From positions 156,296,875 to 156,360,874 of the forward strand of contig CP136062.1 in the NCBI GenBank assembly GCA_032622095.1: DNA of 64,000 nt, given 5' to 3'. Of the stretch, positions 47,306 through 59,985 are shown in pieces (the first letter of the stretch is position 1; every line of letters starts with the position of its first letter). The notes below the pieces were generated by a model. The model was not told the DNA's origin. It was given only the letters and a program-made list of their open reading frames with translations, and ran no database searches. A program made the translations under genes and the position numbers. The stretch comes from Siphonodentalium dalli (taxonomy: Eukaryota > Mollusca > Scaphopoda > Gadilida > Siphonodentaliidae).

Positions 47306-47528
47306 ATAATCTGTGTGAAACATCAGATCCACCTCGACCAAGATCGAACAGTTTACTCTATATGATTCCTGTTATTCAATATGTATTATTTTGTGTTATC
47401 CGTTCATGATCCTCGGTTGGTACCAAAAATATGTTACGATGCGAAATCCAAAATACCAGACATCCGCAAGCAACTACTATTGAATTCAATAGTTCGTCCG
47501 AGTATGATATGTAAACAAAATAAATCGA

Positions 47529-50500
47529 ATGATATCGATGACTACGGATAAAATCCGATTGAGTGAGATTGAGAGAGATGATTCATATAATTTTGTTGCA
47601 AAATACGCTACATTTGATAATGACGATATCGATCGCGTATGCAGTCCATTTGACCTAACAGACCACTCTTGTAGTTACCATGCCCCATCAGACCTAAAAT
47701 ATAACCTCGATGTATCAAAATGTACTTTATCCCTACTAGGCCTCAATTGTCGTAGCCTTAACGCAAATTGGGACTCGTTTGTTGCATTAATGACTCAGAT
47801 CCAGCAACCAGGAAAAATGTTTGATATATTGGCTCTCACCGAAATTTTCAAAATACGGGAAAATTATAGTCTACCGGGTTACCATAAACTAGAGTATAGG
47901 ACACGGCCCGAATTCGATGACGGCAGAGGGGGTATAGGATTATTTGTCAAGAATACCCATTCTTATAAAATACGTGATGACTTATCAATATTTATCCCAC
48001 ATGTTATCGAGACATTATTCATCGAAGTAAATGTAAGTTCTAAATCAAGTCACATAGTAGGTACTATTTATAGGCCAAATTCAGCCCCTCTGGCAGACCT
48101 GGACACTTTTGTCTCTGAACTTACCACAATAATGGAATCAATTAAGAAAACAAACAAGCGTGCTTATCTGATTGGTGATTATAATATTGATCTTCTCGGC
48201 TTTGAAACTCACACAAAAACGAGTAATTTCATTGACACTATTTTCGAAAACGGGTTCATGCCGGTAATTACTAAACCAACAAGAGTAACCGACTATTCAG
48301 CTACACTAATAGACAATATTTTTACAAATAGTGTGGTGAAAAAAAATAAATCAGGAATTATACTTACCGATGTTTCGGATCATTTCGCCACATTTTATGC
48401 GGAAATGTTCACAAATCGCGATGATACCGAAACTATAACTCAGCAGAAACCGATCAGAATATTCAGCGAAAACAATATCTCAACCTTTAAAAGTATTCTA
48501 CAAACCGACTCATTTGAGAGTGTATATAACAGTTCATCGGCCAATCTAGCATATGATAACTTCATGAAGGTATATCTCGATGCATATAACAAAGCGTTCC
48601 CATTAGTCGTCTCCAAACCATCAAAGAAATACGTCAAGAAACAACCATGGATGACGGCAGGTCTCCTAAATTCCTCTCTACATAAAAATAAACTATACGT
48701 AAAAAAATTGAAAAACCCAACGGATTTTAATTCTAAAAATTACAAGGAATACTGCAAATTATTCAATACGATGAAAAGAAAAAGCAAAAATTATTACTAC
48801 ACTGATGTGTTACAAGCAAATAAATTCAACAAGAGACAAACGTGGGCGATATTGAAAGATGCATTGAATTTGACCAACAATAGACCCAAAATTCCATCGA
48901 AATTACGTCACGGAAACTGCGATATATCAAATCAGACGGATATTGCCAAATCATTCAATGACTATTTCTCCCTAATCGGATATAAAACAAGCACCGAAGT
49001 TCCAGTTAAACCTGGCCATGACTTCTCACAGTACCTAAAAGAAACTCACGCTGATAATTTCTTCATTCGCCCAACCGACATGGACGAAATAGTATCAACC
49101 TGTTCATTATTACTTGGAAAAGGAAGCACCGATGTAAATGATATATCAACCAAACTAATGAAAAAAACAATATCCGAAACTGCAAGCGCGCTAACGTATA
49201 TATTCAATATGTCATTTGAAGAAGGAAAGTTTCCCACAAACATGAAGGTTGCAAAAGTTATACCCGTACATAAAGGAGGATCGCACAACTTGATTGAAAA
49301 CTACAGGCCGATAAGTATACCCTTTGCTACACCTCTTACACTCTGTTGTAGAAAATAATGATAAGCCAACGAAAGATTCAACACTTGCGATTTTTATAGA
49401 CTTATCAAAAGCATTCGACACCATCAATCATGATCTATTACTTAGAAAACTTGAATACTACGGTATTAGGGGGGTTTCTAACAACTGGTTCAAAAGCTAT
49501 TTAAATGAACGGCAACAGTACGTAGAAATAATGGGTGAAAAATCAAATATACAAAACATTTTATGTGGTGTACCTCAGGGATCTATACTCGGACCCATGC
49601 TCTTTTTACTATATGTTAATGACATGCCCAACTGTACGTCACTCAACATGTTGTCATTCGCGGATGACACAACTCTATATATTTCTGGCAATGATGGTAA
49701 TACCATACAAAAAGCAGTGAACATCGAGTTAGAAAAATTATCAACTTGGTGCTGCTGTAACAGACTTTCGATCAACACATCAAAAAGCAAATATATGCTA
49801 CTTCACCCACCAATGAATGACAATAAGTGGTCGCGATTGAAGGTAAAATTAAACAATAAGCAACTCATTAGAGTTGGTAATAGGTGTCACGAAACTTCTT
49901 TAAAATTCCTGGGCATTTACATAGATGAAAACCTTACTTTTAAAACTCATATCTCAATGCTTAACAAACGAATAAAACATGCATTGTTTGCTCTAAACAA
50001 GGTCAAACGTATTCTTCCCAAAACTGCAAAAAAAACTCTCTACTACGCATTAATTCACAGCTATCTAACATACGGACTTCCGGTATGGGGTCATTCGGTT
50101 GCTGCAAATTCAATGACAACTCTCCAAAAAAGATCAATTCGCATATTATGCAACAAAAATTATAGAAGTCATACAGAACCGTTATTTAAAAAAGAAAAAA
50201 TATTGAAGTTTAGCGACCTCTATCGTATGCACTGTGCCCAATTTATGTATGACTGGACAAAACTTGTACTACCCAGATCATTTTCCACTTGCTTTGAATA
50301 CTCTCGTGGAATAACTACGAGACAAGCCAAAAACATTAGAGTAATAAAACCGAGAATAAAATTTACGGCATACCTCCCAAAACACTCATTCCCAGATATA
50401 TGGAATTCAATCAATGCACAAATTAGAAATTCAAAGAACAGATTCATATTTAAAAGATGTTTAATAAAAAATATGTTGTCAAAATATGCTGAAGTTATTA

Positions 50501-50547
50501 ACTGTGGAGACGCGTATTGTTTTGATTGTAACAACACGTTAACATAG
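47529..50547 (+). pseudogene. LINE endonuclease-reverse transcriptase, broken by an internal deletion
   Basis: The first frame (47529-49358) holds an APE-type endonuclease: LNCRSL, DILALTEIF, GGIGLFVKN, YRP, GDYNIDLL and the terminal SDH triad (VSDHFATF). After a linker it enters the RT domain at KVIPVHKGG, then ENYRPISI, and then goes out of frame. The second frame (49324-50547) resumes with LLHLLHSVVENN, FIDLSKAFDTINHDLL, GVPQGSILGPMLFLLYVND and the catalytic LSFADDTTLY. Next come LKFLGIYID and the C-terminal LIHSYLTYGLPVWG. The roughly 50 residues normally between PISI and LLHLL (with the NQFGFRKGHST motif in relatives) are missing. A deletion near 49320 with frame shift has therefore inactivated an otherwise open element. 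The start at 47529 is the first long-frame ATG and is uncertain. Confidence 0.93.
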
Positions 50548-50934
50548 TAACTCTCACAAGTCTCACCTAACCTGGTCGAAGATTTACCCTTTTACCTACC
50601 TATTTACTTATCATTATTTGAAGAATGTCAGACTATTATCTCATATAAAAAAATCACTAAAAACCCGTCGAAGAAAAAGGGTATGAGATATACAAAACAT
50701 ACTTTGATCAACGCTTATAGAGCGACCAGTAAACCAAACTCATAAATACATTACTATATACATACTCGGACACACCATCATACATGTGTGTTTTCCACTC
50801 TTCTCCGACTTAATTCTTGCTTCGATGATAACACGATTGCACTAGACAAGCGAATTAATAGGTGGCACCAACCGAGGTGCGTGAACCAATACGGATAACC
50901 GCTATATACAATACAATATATTCATCTATGAACT

Positions 50935-50980
50935 CAGGGGACAACAGGAAGACGGCCTATATTGGCCATGTCGCCCCCTG
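50935..50980 (+). other. Stem-loop in the LINE 3' UTR
   Basis: CAGGGG (50935-50940) faces CCCCTG (50975-50980), and inside it lies the palindrome GGCCTATATTGGCC (50954-50967). It sits about 65 bases before the (ATTC)n tail, where LINE reverse transcriptases commonly recognise their RNA. The role is inferred. Confidence 0.55.
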
Positions 50981-51063
50981 TGCAATAATAATTTATGTTA
51001 TTTGTGATTATTTGTATATTGACATGATTTATTGCACAAATAAAATATTCATTCATTCATTCA

Positions 51064-52539
51064 ATGTTACATAGAGATGAGATGGTGCGCCCGCACTTGG
51101 CTCAACGAAGAAATGCGGCGACTTTCTGACCTTCGATAAATCGCAGTGTAAGTCACCCTTGTAACATACATACACTATTTAATCTGAATCTGTATTATCA
51201 AACTTTCCAACTATTGGACATTCCCATCGTAACACAACCAATGGTTGATAAGTCTCAACTGATTGCTGCATTTCAGTCAAAAATTCGGTCCTTCAGTCTA
51301 AACACACAATAATACTCTTTGTTATATCAAATTATCAGCACAAAATTCAAAATAGTTTCGTCGGAAATTTCCAATTAATGTTGTGTCAGGCATTAAATGT
51401 CAAACTGTTGTACTCTTGGAAATCCACCCTGACACACGTCCCTGGTGGTAAGTATTGCATTGATTGAAATATAGGTTTATACAAATACTTGAGTATGTTC
51501 ATATATAGTAACTAATGGGGCTATCCGGCGTTGTCCATGCGAGTTAGAATGTATTTTTGATATGCTTTATTTGAGTACTAAATTTACATAATCATAGCCT
51601 ACACACAATAATTTACTGCATAGTTCTATATATGTATACATATGTATATATGATTGATGTATCAATGTCAACGAATAACCATTGCCACTGCTGTCAAGAC
51701 CCCCACCATGACAAAAGCAATTTTCAACACAACTTTATTACACCAATGCAGTGTTTAAGATAATCGCTAGACTATGTTCGCCCGGGTTCTAACCCAAACA
51801 TATTCGAAAATCTGCACCTCTCAATGTGCCATTCCGATCGATACATTGCCATTTCGATAATAAATGAGAAACTGTTCAAGCTCATTGAATTAAGCACATT
51901 TGAAACAACGAATACCCATACTGAGTTATTGCCTCCATAAATCTTACGATTGGTGAAGTTGGCGACAATGTTAGTGTCCATTCTGCCAGCCCCCGTCACC
52001 CTAGCTCACAATTTTCTGATTTGAGAAGTACCACTATTATGCCACGTCATGAGAGTGCTCGCGTATAACGGAGAAGCGTATACATGCATAATTAAGTACG
52101 ACAATCGCCGATACCAAAATGTTATATCAACGCCCCTCCCCGATACACAATTCGTATCAAGGACAACCACTAATTCATCATTTGGGAATAAATTATTTGA
52201 TAAAATACTAATTTAAAAAAAAAAAAAAAATACTAAAACAAAATACAGAACAAAAAAAGAGAATAATAATATGCATAAGAAAGAGGATAACAGCAAAATC
52301 ACTCAACATTATATTAAGACAAAACAAAACAATTGTGGTGCAAAATAAGGAAATGTCCGATAAAAATGACTGGACAATTTCTTAAATGAGACCATTAAAT
52401 TGGGTGGATAATAATTGAATTAACTTACTGGAAATTCCCAACTTATCCCAAGTCCGCTAAGTTAGATATATTGTAGGCCCATGTACCTATCATCGCCACT
52501 CTCCAATGGATTAAAATTTTCAAACTAGTACTTCATTCC
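51064..52539. other. No recognised gene
   Basis: AT-rich, with an A15 tract near 52215. The minus frame 51772-51999 has no recognised motif. Confidence 0.5.
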
Positions 52540-52765
52540 GTCCAGCTGATGGAAACTCCCAAATTGACACCCCTATAATAAAGGTTCGAATGGTTTCCAA
52601 ATGATGACCTTTCTGTCCAGATGTTGGAAACCTCAACAAATACCCCTATAATAAAGGTTCGAATGGTTTCCAGCTGATGACCATTCTGTCCAGATGTTGA
52701 AAACTCCCCAACTGACACCCCTATAATAAAGGTTCGAAAGGTTTTCAGCTGATGACAATTCAATC
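52540..52765 (+). repeat. Three-unit ~74-bp tandem repeat
   Basis: CCCCTATAATAAAGGTTCGAA recurs with its first base at 52570, 52643 and 52718, followed by a GTTTCCA/TTTCAG and GATGACC-TTC-GTCCAGATGTTG segment. The minus frame 52533-52763 is produced by the repeat. Confidence 0.9.
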
Positions 52766-53294
52766 CAAACAGTTGAACGAAATTAGGACATCATTCCAAT
52801 TTTGGTCCAAAAATAGAAGAATTAAAACAATTTCAACCATTTTTAGTTTAAACATATTTATTTGTCTAATCTATATAACCCATCACATATAGCACATATA
52901 TTGTGGAATTGGAGGACAGGTGCTAAATCACTTATGGGTACCCATCTCCCATATCACTGATAAATAAATAATTAGTAATAGCAAACCAACTTGACTACAA
53001 AACAAGTTGAACATATCATCGGTCACCCCCACCATTTTTGTCATGTTCCTCCAACTAACTTACCAGGCATGGATGACATTTCCAACTGCTAAACGTTTTA
53101 CCAAGGTTGCAGGTGAGACACCAAATACAAGTTTGTGAAACCCGAGTTCCAACTTTAAAACAACCCGTTTGTTTTAAACTTGATATCCAGTCTAAATATA
53201 ACGGTGAATGCTCAGCAATTGACATGGATTTCACAATTTCATTCGTCACCGAACGGTTAATTCCAATCTGCATCCCACCAAATTCCCAACTATA

Positions 53295-54940
53295 GAGAAA
53301 ACGGACGACACGACGCTCGTACTTGTTGGTTCTGAAAATAGTCTACGTGAATCGTACTTAACACTGGACGAATTTGCTCGGATATCGGGTCTGCGCATAA
53401 ATCCTGAAAAATATCAAGCAGGCATGGATAGGGATAGGGTCACAAAATAAAATACGACAAGCTATTACGGAACTAAACCTGTCTACTGTAAGCATTTAAC
53501 AAAAATTTAGGGATACATTTCGACACTAATTTAATAATCATGAATATAAAATACAATGATAGACTCGAAGATATAGAAAATATCACAAACATTTGGAAAC
53601 ACAGACTCCTGACCCCTTTAGGTAGAATAACATTTGTCAAATCCCTCATCTTACCAAAATCGACCCACTTATTTATAACTCTTCCACGTCCAGATACAGC
53701 TTTTTTGAAAGCCCTAAATACCTGTTTATACAATTTCATTTCGAATTCCAAACGTGATAGAATAAAAAGCAAACAACTATGTGCCGACCATATGCGCGGA
53801 GGTTTGAAGATGATTAATGTTGAAAACTTTGAGAGCGCCATGAAAATTAACTGGATACGACGCTTGATTTGCAAACAATCGAAATGGGCTTCATTGTGCA
53901 ATACCACCCCTTTCTTAAACGACCCACTATCTCTCACTTACCATGCAAATTACATTGTAAAGCAAACAAACAAGTTCGCAAATCCATTCTAGAGAGATGA
54001 TTTCGGCGCATGGTGTAAACTTAAGCGATCAAATAATTCAAATAATAATATTATGGCCTCAAATATCTGGAATAATCCGAATATAAAAATCGGAGGTTCG
54101 TCGATCAACTTTAAATCTTGGAGAGATGCGGGGATATATTTTATAAATGATCTATTCCAACCAGATAGTAAATGCCATACCCCATATACATTATATTCAA
54201 CTTTCAACATCGTGTCGATTTCATAACAATCAGCAACACAATACGTCATATACTGTCATTGGCAAGTTCTCTTAATCAACCCTTAATTCGTGTACCCTGC
54301 ACATGCCCACACAATAATCTTCCTCCGATACTCCGTGACTTAAAAGGCGGACAATTATTTTACACAATTCTAGCAAGTGGGAACACTATGCCGAATGCAT
54401 GCTAAAAATGGGAATCCGAAATAGGCGAATAGATAGAAAATTGGGAAGATTATTTGAGAATTCCCTTTAAAATCGGTACGAAATTACAGTGGCTCCAATT
54501 CAGAATCAATACACGCATTATTAGTACCAATACATTTCTGAAGGTGGCTAACATTCGAGTCGATGTTTTTGTAATCGCTGTCAAAACATACAAGAAACAA
54601 ATACTAATATTTGCTGGGATTGTCCCCATGTCCAAACTTTTATAAACGAAATTTTAACATGGACAAGAAACAACCAATTCCCCGTTGATCTACAAAAAAT
54701 AATATCATTTTCGGTATAGTTCATGAACACAGAAATTAAAAAAGTTATATTTTCCTGCTGGTTTTGAAACAATATATGTATAGAACAAAATTCACGCCCA
54801 TGCAGTTGTCTCGCTTGTTCCTTTGTGATGTCAAATTTAGATATGAATGCGAGAGATACAGCGCAAAATGTAATATGAATCGTGACTTCGATAACCAGTG
54901 GCTGACACTTCGATATGCCTTAAAAATTCTGTGAAATTGT
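53295..54940 (+). pseudogene. Decayed L1/Tx1-type LINE reverse transcriptase, C-terminal part
   Basis: It begins at DDTTLVLVGS (the FADD box with the first residues lost), then FARISGLRINPEK. After two frame changes comes an open frame (53540-53992) with IWKHRLLTPLGRITFVKSLI, LPK, FISNSKRDRIK, MRGGLKMINVENF and KINWIRRL. These match the region after the catalytic core in L1/Tx1-group elements (NWKKR-LT--GKI-IIKSLI--K, GGLRM-D, W-RRLL). After 54000, WCKLKRSNN, IWNNPNIKIGG and SWRDAGIYFINDLF remain, followed by many stops until about 54940. The N-terminal endonuclease and first RT motifs are absent, so this copy is 5' truncated and dead. Confidence 0.85.
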
Positions 54941-55439
54941 GGATATTGCTCAATAAACTAGAAACAAAACTGAACTAATGTGGGTATCTAAACGCAGCAA
55001 CTGTGTTTAGACAAAGCCATGAATTATACCAAAATTAAACAAAATACATACAAATAAAAACACAGAAACCAGAGCGAGAGTGCAAACCATTGTGCAAACA
55101 CAGATAACACATAATATCAAAATAGACAACAATACTGCTTTGAGAACAGCCAAGATATAAAACCTGTATAAAATTAGACAGCAAAATTTAATTTAATTTA
55201 ACAAGGCTCCGCATATAACATTTGAAGTAGCTGGCAAATAAACCTCATGAATGATTGATAATATATTTATAATCTGTTGAATATGGGGTCAATTCAACAA
55301 GTTGATAATTGGGTAGTTGACTTAGTAGTTGATCCCTCGCCCAGATAGCATACATGGTATCCACTTCCCTCCATGTTAACATGTTCTCTCGAAGCATAGC
55401 ATCGAACATTAAAAACTCAAAGATCAAACGCTGTTTCCG
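54941..55439. other. No recognised gene
   Basis: May be 3' tail of the LINE fragment on the left or of the minus-strand element on the right. The minus frame 55245-55427 is open but has no motif. Confidence 0.4.
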
Positions 55440-56275
55440 AGAGTCAAAGATTTGACAGATTTTGGAGATTTTTGTTTTTGAACAATATGATCAACTTGCA
55501 TAGATTGTTTCGGATGATCTGTCTCGACAGAGGAGACGTAATCCATTACTTGCGCTACTGGTTCTGGAACAGGAATAGTATCACTATTCCTGCACGTGCG
55601 TTGCTAGTGATACACTGACGAGTTTCGTTTGACTCTGTGTTTGAGTGCTGTCGTCAGCACACGTTTTGTAGACCCTATTGTTGAGTACGTAATCTGTGGC
55701 CGAGGACAAACTATTTTCTTAGCATCTATATATGACATATTCGTCTCAGCAATATATCATTGAATCTTGAATTCATACTCCAAATTGGGACATGGACGAT
55801 CCATTGAAGCATGTTAACCTTGAGAGTTTGAACATTTTTTAATACTCGTACAATCCTTATGACCAGGAATGGAAAAGTGTGCGCACCTGGTTTCTTCACT
55901 TTTACAATGTTCATGGTCATAGCCTTGACGGTTAAAACATTGAAATGGGTTTGGAACATATGTGCTTATATCCGTCTTCATATACCGAACCTTCAATGTT
56001 GGTGGATGGTCGCAACGACTGAAGGTCAAAAGATAAATATTCAACGGAACGATTTGACCATCAGCTGTCTTAGTAAATCTACGGACTTCTGGAACTCCCT
56101 GTGGTGTTCTCAGCCAATATCTCTGATTCAAAGGAATCAGATATATCGCGAATTCTCAACACAGCTCTACTACTGTTCAATGACTTGAGAGGTGTGATCA
56201 ATATTGGTGTTTGTGCAATAGATATTAATTGCATAAGAGCGTTTGCTTGAATTTTTCTTGAACATTCGATCAGAA
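55440..56275 (-). pseudogene. Decayed LINE ORF1 (nucleic-acid-binding, zinc knuckle)
   Basis: The minus-strand reading from about 56275 gives IECSRKIQANALMQL, then TPLKSLNSSRAVLRIRDISD, then TPQGVPEVRRFTKTADGQIV, LTFSRCD and STYVPNPFQCFNRQGYDHEH. Degenerate CCHC knuckles follow (CKSEETRCAHFSIPGHKDC, then CSNSQG), and after a stop HASMDRPCP. This matches the ORF1 proteins of invertebrate non-LTR elements (SSRGVIR, GV--VRRI, PNPLRCF-CQ-FGH). The first knuckle has lost cysteines. A low-complexity tail (IPVPEPVAQVMDYVSSVETD) follows in another frame near 55580. ORF1 proteins coat the element RNA. No ORF2 follows on this strand. Confidence 0.85.
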
Positions 56276-56370
56276 GAGATCCATTTAGTGACCAGTCCTG
56301 ATCGGTATGACAAATTTTAATTGTTCGGCTATGCTTTGTAGCGTTTTATCAATCACATACTTCACACATC

Positions 56371-58028
56371 AGCCTCTCGGTAGCTCGCCATAATGAGACA
56401 GGCGTTTACAGTATAGTATTGAAACATTTAAACCACGAAGACGAAATTTATGGCAAAACACACACGAAAAACAACACACAACTAGACACCAGAAACAAAA
56501 TACAGCAGACGGCAGAAATGTAATCTGAAAAACTGTGAGCGACGTGGCTGATTGATTGGACAGGGTCAACTCAACCACCCGTCTTGAAGAGATGTAGGAC
56601 CAAAGAGGACCATGAGCTAAGCCGTTACCACAGGTCGATGTCTCACTTGAGACGGCTGCCCTAGTATCCCCCAGAACTCCTGCTCCACATATCAAGGGAT
56701 GCACCCCTCGGCAAAAGTGGGCCACTTTAGGGGATTCTAACACCTGGCAGTGGGACAGTAAACCTATTCTACCCGGGCCCACACGGGGAAAGATTTCTTT
56801 ATTATGATCAATTGGCAGCAAGCATTAGAAAAACAGTGGTATATATGGAGACAAGTAAGTGTTGATCGAGTTCGCATGGTGAATATCGATGCACTCCCAA
56901 ATCACCCGAATAGGTTAAAGTGAAATGGGTTTTGTATCAGATGCTGAAATGCGTCTACGATTAGGTTAACGTGTCGGATTTCGATAGCTGTTCAACTTAA
57001 TTATAACAAGGCAAGTTTGAAAGTCACATGTGATATTAAAGACACGTCATGGATAGGTGTCTGAAATATCAGAGCTCATGGAAATATGTATGATATGTCA
57101 CTGATATGGACAGTAATGTCACCCCAAGAGCCTCGGGTTGCATTCCGTTCTCGATCGGGCGATACATATCCGCGTTGCTCTCAAGCACCGGCGATAACTG
57201 CATACTGTACTTGCATATTTGCCCAAACACGTCTGGTGTTGCCATCGCTTCCATCGATCACACCTACGCGACTATAGATATAAAGATCCTTATTTGACAT
57301 TGCTATGTGGATTATGCATGGCGGCATGTTAATCGGCGTCATTACTGTGGCATCACTGTAAACAATAATTATTCCTCCAATACCCATCTTATAACCAAGA
57401 GTACACAAGAAATTTACAAAGCATAGTGAATTGTTTGATGATAACATAAGAGAGGATCGCATATCAGGTCTAAGGTTTTGAGTCCTCTCTTAAGTGTTCA
57501 GTCTTTTGGAACCAAGAGCGTATTGGTGAGAAGATTTAATTGCTCTCTTAAGTTTCACAATTAGTGTTTTCCTTTAAATTATATATATATAATGTTCGAA
57601 CTTGTGTCCCTGGTATGCAGTCTTGAGTCCTCTCTTAAGTGTTCAGTCTTTTGGAACCAAGAGCGTATTGGTGAGAAGATTTAATTGCTCTCTTAAGTTT
57701 CACAATTAGTGTTTTCCTTTAAATTATATATATATAATGTTCGAACTTGTGTCCCTGGTATGCAGTCAGCAACAAAACATGCTAAACAGATGGGTGAGGT
57801 ACATGTGGTATTGGAATCCGGTGTATGATTTACAGCTGAAATGCGGGCATATAACGATATGTCAGTACATGTATATTAATAACCTTTATATATTTTCGGC
57901 TTAGACAACGCGTTCGTATTATGTATGTTAGCTGAAATGCAGAATATTAACTTATCAGTACAAGGTTCCACCCCGTTTTTCACAACAAAGTACCAAATTG
58001 TGTACACATGTGGATTGTCTTGTGACGG
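56371..58028 (+). repeat. Dispersed ~1.5-kb repeat, copy 2
   Basis: Collinear with 31621-33131. It adds a ~55-bp stretch at about 57880-57935 and a perfect 145-bp tandem duplication (57478-57767), and lacks a short stretch around AATATTTGGGG. The + frame at 57106-57297 corresponds to 32379-32594. Confidence 0.88.
57478..57767 (+). repeat. Perfect two-unit 145-bp tandem duplication
   Basis: TTGAGTCCTCTCTTAAGTG starts both units (57478 and 57623) and TGGTATGCAGTC ends both. I found no difference between the units. The related copy at 32.75-32.93 kb has a single diverged unit, so this duplication happened after the two copies separated and is recent, or is an assembly artefact. Confidence 0.95.
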
Positions 58029-58474
58029 TCTTGTATATAATCCACACCAAACTGCTCAGTGCGATAATCATGGGACAAAGTATCTCTGTGCACATATTTG
58101 CTGATGAAAATTAGCTGTACATTTCTGGTGACAACCCCTATTGCTTTACAACCATAATGGCACAGTGCAATTATTTTGTGAAATCGTGGATGGTGGCCAA
58201 TAAACTGAAACTAATTAGTGACACAACTGAAGAAATGTGAGTGTCTAATCTGGCATACGTAAAGAAAGTTAGCATATGTGTTATGACTTTTGATGACACT
58301 CAAGTTCACACTCCTACAAGCCACATATGCAAGGCAATATACACTGAACTTCGGCGACACTGGAAAATGAGAAAATACATTCAAAACGACTCAATTTTTT
58401 AAAAACGTTAGTCATCTCTAAGTATCAGTCGACCTGACTACTACAATTCTATTTTAATTGGTGTACTATATAAT

Positions 58475-58665
58475 CAGGTATCTCAGCGTCTGCAGAAAAC
58501 TGTTGCAATGATAGTTCTATGTCGTAGAAGATCTGACGACAGATGCAATCTGCAAGAATTACATTGGCTACCTGTAGCAGACATAATTCTGTATATACGA
58601 CGGGGAACTATCCTAGCATATATTCAATGGTATGAAACACGCGATCCGTGGAATATATCACTTCA
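58475..58665 (+). pseudogene. CR1/L2-type LINE reverse transcriptase C-terminal fragment
   Basis: In one + frame, QRLQKTVAMIV, then RRRSDDRCNLQELHWLPVAD, then IILYIRRGTILAYI. This matches the conserved tail of CR1-group ORF2 proteins (RLQ-VQN-AARLV, LHWLPV--RI-YK). Only about 60 residues remain and the rest of the ORF2 is absent. Confidence 0.8.
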
Positions 58666-58689
58666 TTCTTACACTGCCCTTCAAGTTTG

Positions 58690-58760
58690 TGGACATTCAA
58701 TGTTAGCCATCCTTGCGTACTTGCCTTGAGGGCTTATTGAAATGCTACTCTAGTGATTAG
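58690..58760 (+). repeat. Short copy of the 29.7/59.6-kb dispersed repeat
   Basis: GACATTCAATG, then CATCCTTGCGTACTTGCCTT and GATTGAAATGCT-type words match 59612-59675 and the reverse complement of 30121-30180. Confidence 0.7.
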
Positions 58761-59611
58761 TTTAAGAATACCAATGCTGATAAATAACTTCAGGAATAGC
58801 CATTAAATAAATAAATAAATATTACACAAACATTTCTTGTAAAAAGTTGGCAAGTCTGATTTCAAAAGGTGATCCACACCGAGTGACCAGACATCTTACT
58901 AGCATAGCTGCGCTGAATGTGGGATCCCACATTTCATCAAAACCAAGAGACAGTGAAAATTATAATGCATTCTGGAGGACTATTACCTACATGTCTCTGA
59001 TTGGTGTAGAAACATACCAAATTATAAAAAAATACGTCTCTTGTGAGAGAGTTTCGACAGCCCGTGCACCATGCACGCCCGCATCGCCGAAGTGAATTAA
59101 GTCACATTAACGTAGTAGATAATTATACAAATTATCGCGGTATATTTGCTAAAACATATGGTATATAATACCAATCTCATAATGGAAAGTATCATTTGTT
59201 ACGTCTTGATTATCTAACCGAGGAACGGCAAGAGTTGATGCTTGAAATTAACACATGCTTCCAATAATAATTCATACTGGAATCGCAAAGGGAAATTACT
59301 GTTTAAAGTTAAATAGCCCTAAATAAAACAAGCAAATAAGATACAACTCGACATTCCGATTTGTTAGCACCAAATTGGGCACCACTATTTAGCAAATTCC
59401 CGCCACATTTATAGTTATATCCTTGATATAAGTACTTTAATGGTGTGGTTTATAGATACATGAGTGACGGATAGACGCCGTTGGTGTCAGGGCGGGAGGG
59501 GGGGGCACATAATGAAAACAACTATATTGTAGAATTCCATTAAACTTGTATGATATATTTATAATGTATAATGTATTCAAACGTTTGAGGCGCGGGTCCA
59601 GTGGAATACAT
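58761..59611. other. No recognised gene
   Basis: Contains (TAAA)n at 58805-58820. The + frame 58847-59095 (82 codons) has no motif I recognise. G-rich run near 59500. Confidence 0.45.
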
Positions 59612-59985
59612 TATGGATATTCAATGTGAGTCATCCGAACTTGCCTTGAGGGCTGATTGAAATGCTACGCGGATGAGTCTTTATTCGTCTCCATGGTATA
59701 CTATGGACTTCTGTCGTACATCTCCATCAACCTTGTATAAAATGTTCTCAACGCCATGCTATAGGGAGTCTAATGGTTTAGTTTAACCATACGTCAGTCG
59801 ATGTCATGGTTGGGGACCAAGGAAGGAACATGATACAAACTTCTTTGTCATCGATTGCCACCAGACGAATACATAATGGAATTTAGATTGTACATGGCAT
59901 TTAGGGTATGATTTAAAGTAGGCAAAGTGCACCGTCGAAGTGAATGATGGACCCGAAGCTCTTTATAATGTGTTTTCACTGGGGC
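59612..59985 (+). repeat. Dispersed repeat, plus copy (partner 29690-30190, inverted)
   Basis: Matches the reverse complement of 29690-30190 over its length, at about 75-80% identity by eye. Confidence 0.8.

Larger units (their letters stand above)
47306..51063 (+). mobile_element. Nearly full-length non-LTR retrotransposon (Jockey/CR1/L2 group)
   Basis: A single-ORF-type LINE with a short 5' leader, an endonuclease-reverse transcriptase region, about 500 bases of 3' UTR and an (ATTC)n tail at 51047-51063. It begins close to the end of the foldback element. No ORF1 is seen upstream, so the 5' end may be truncated. Exact clade assignment needs a phylogeny of the RT domain. Confidence 0.88.
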
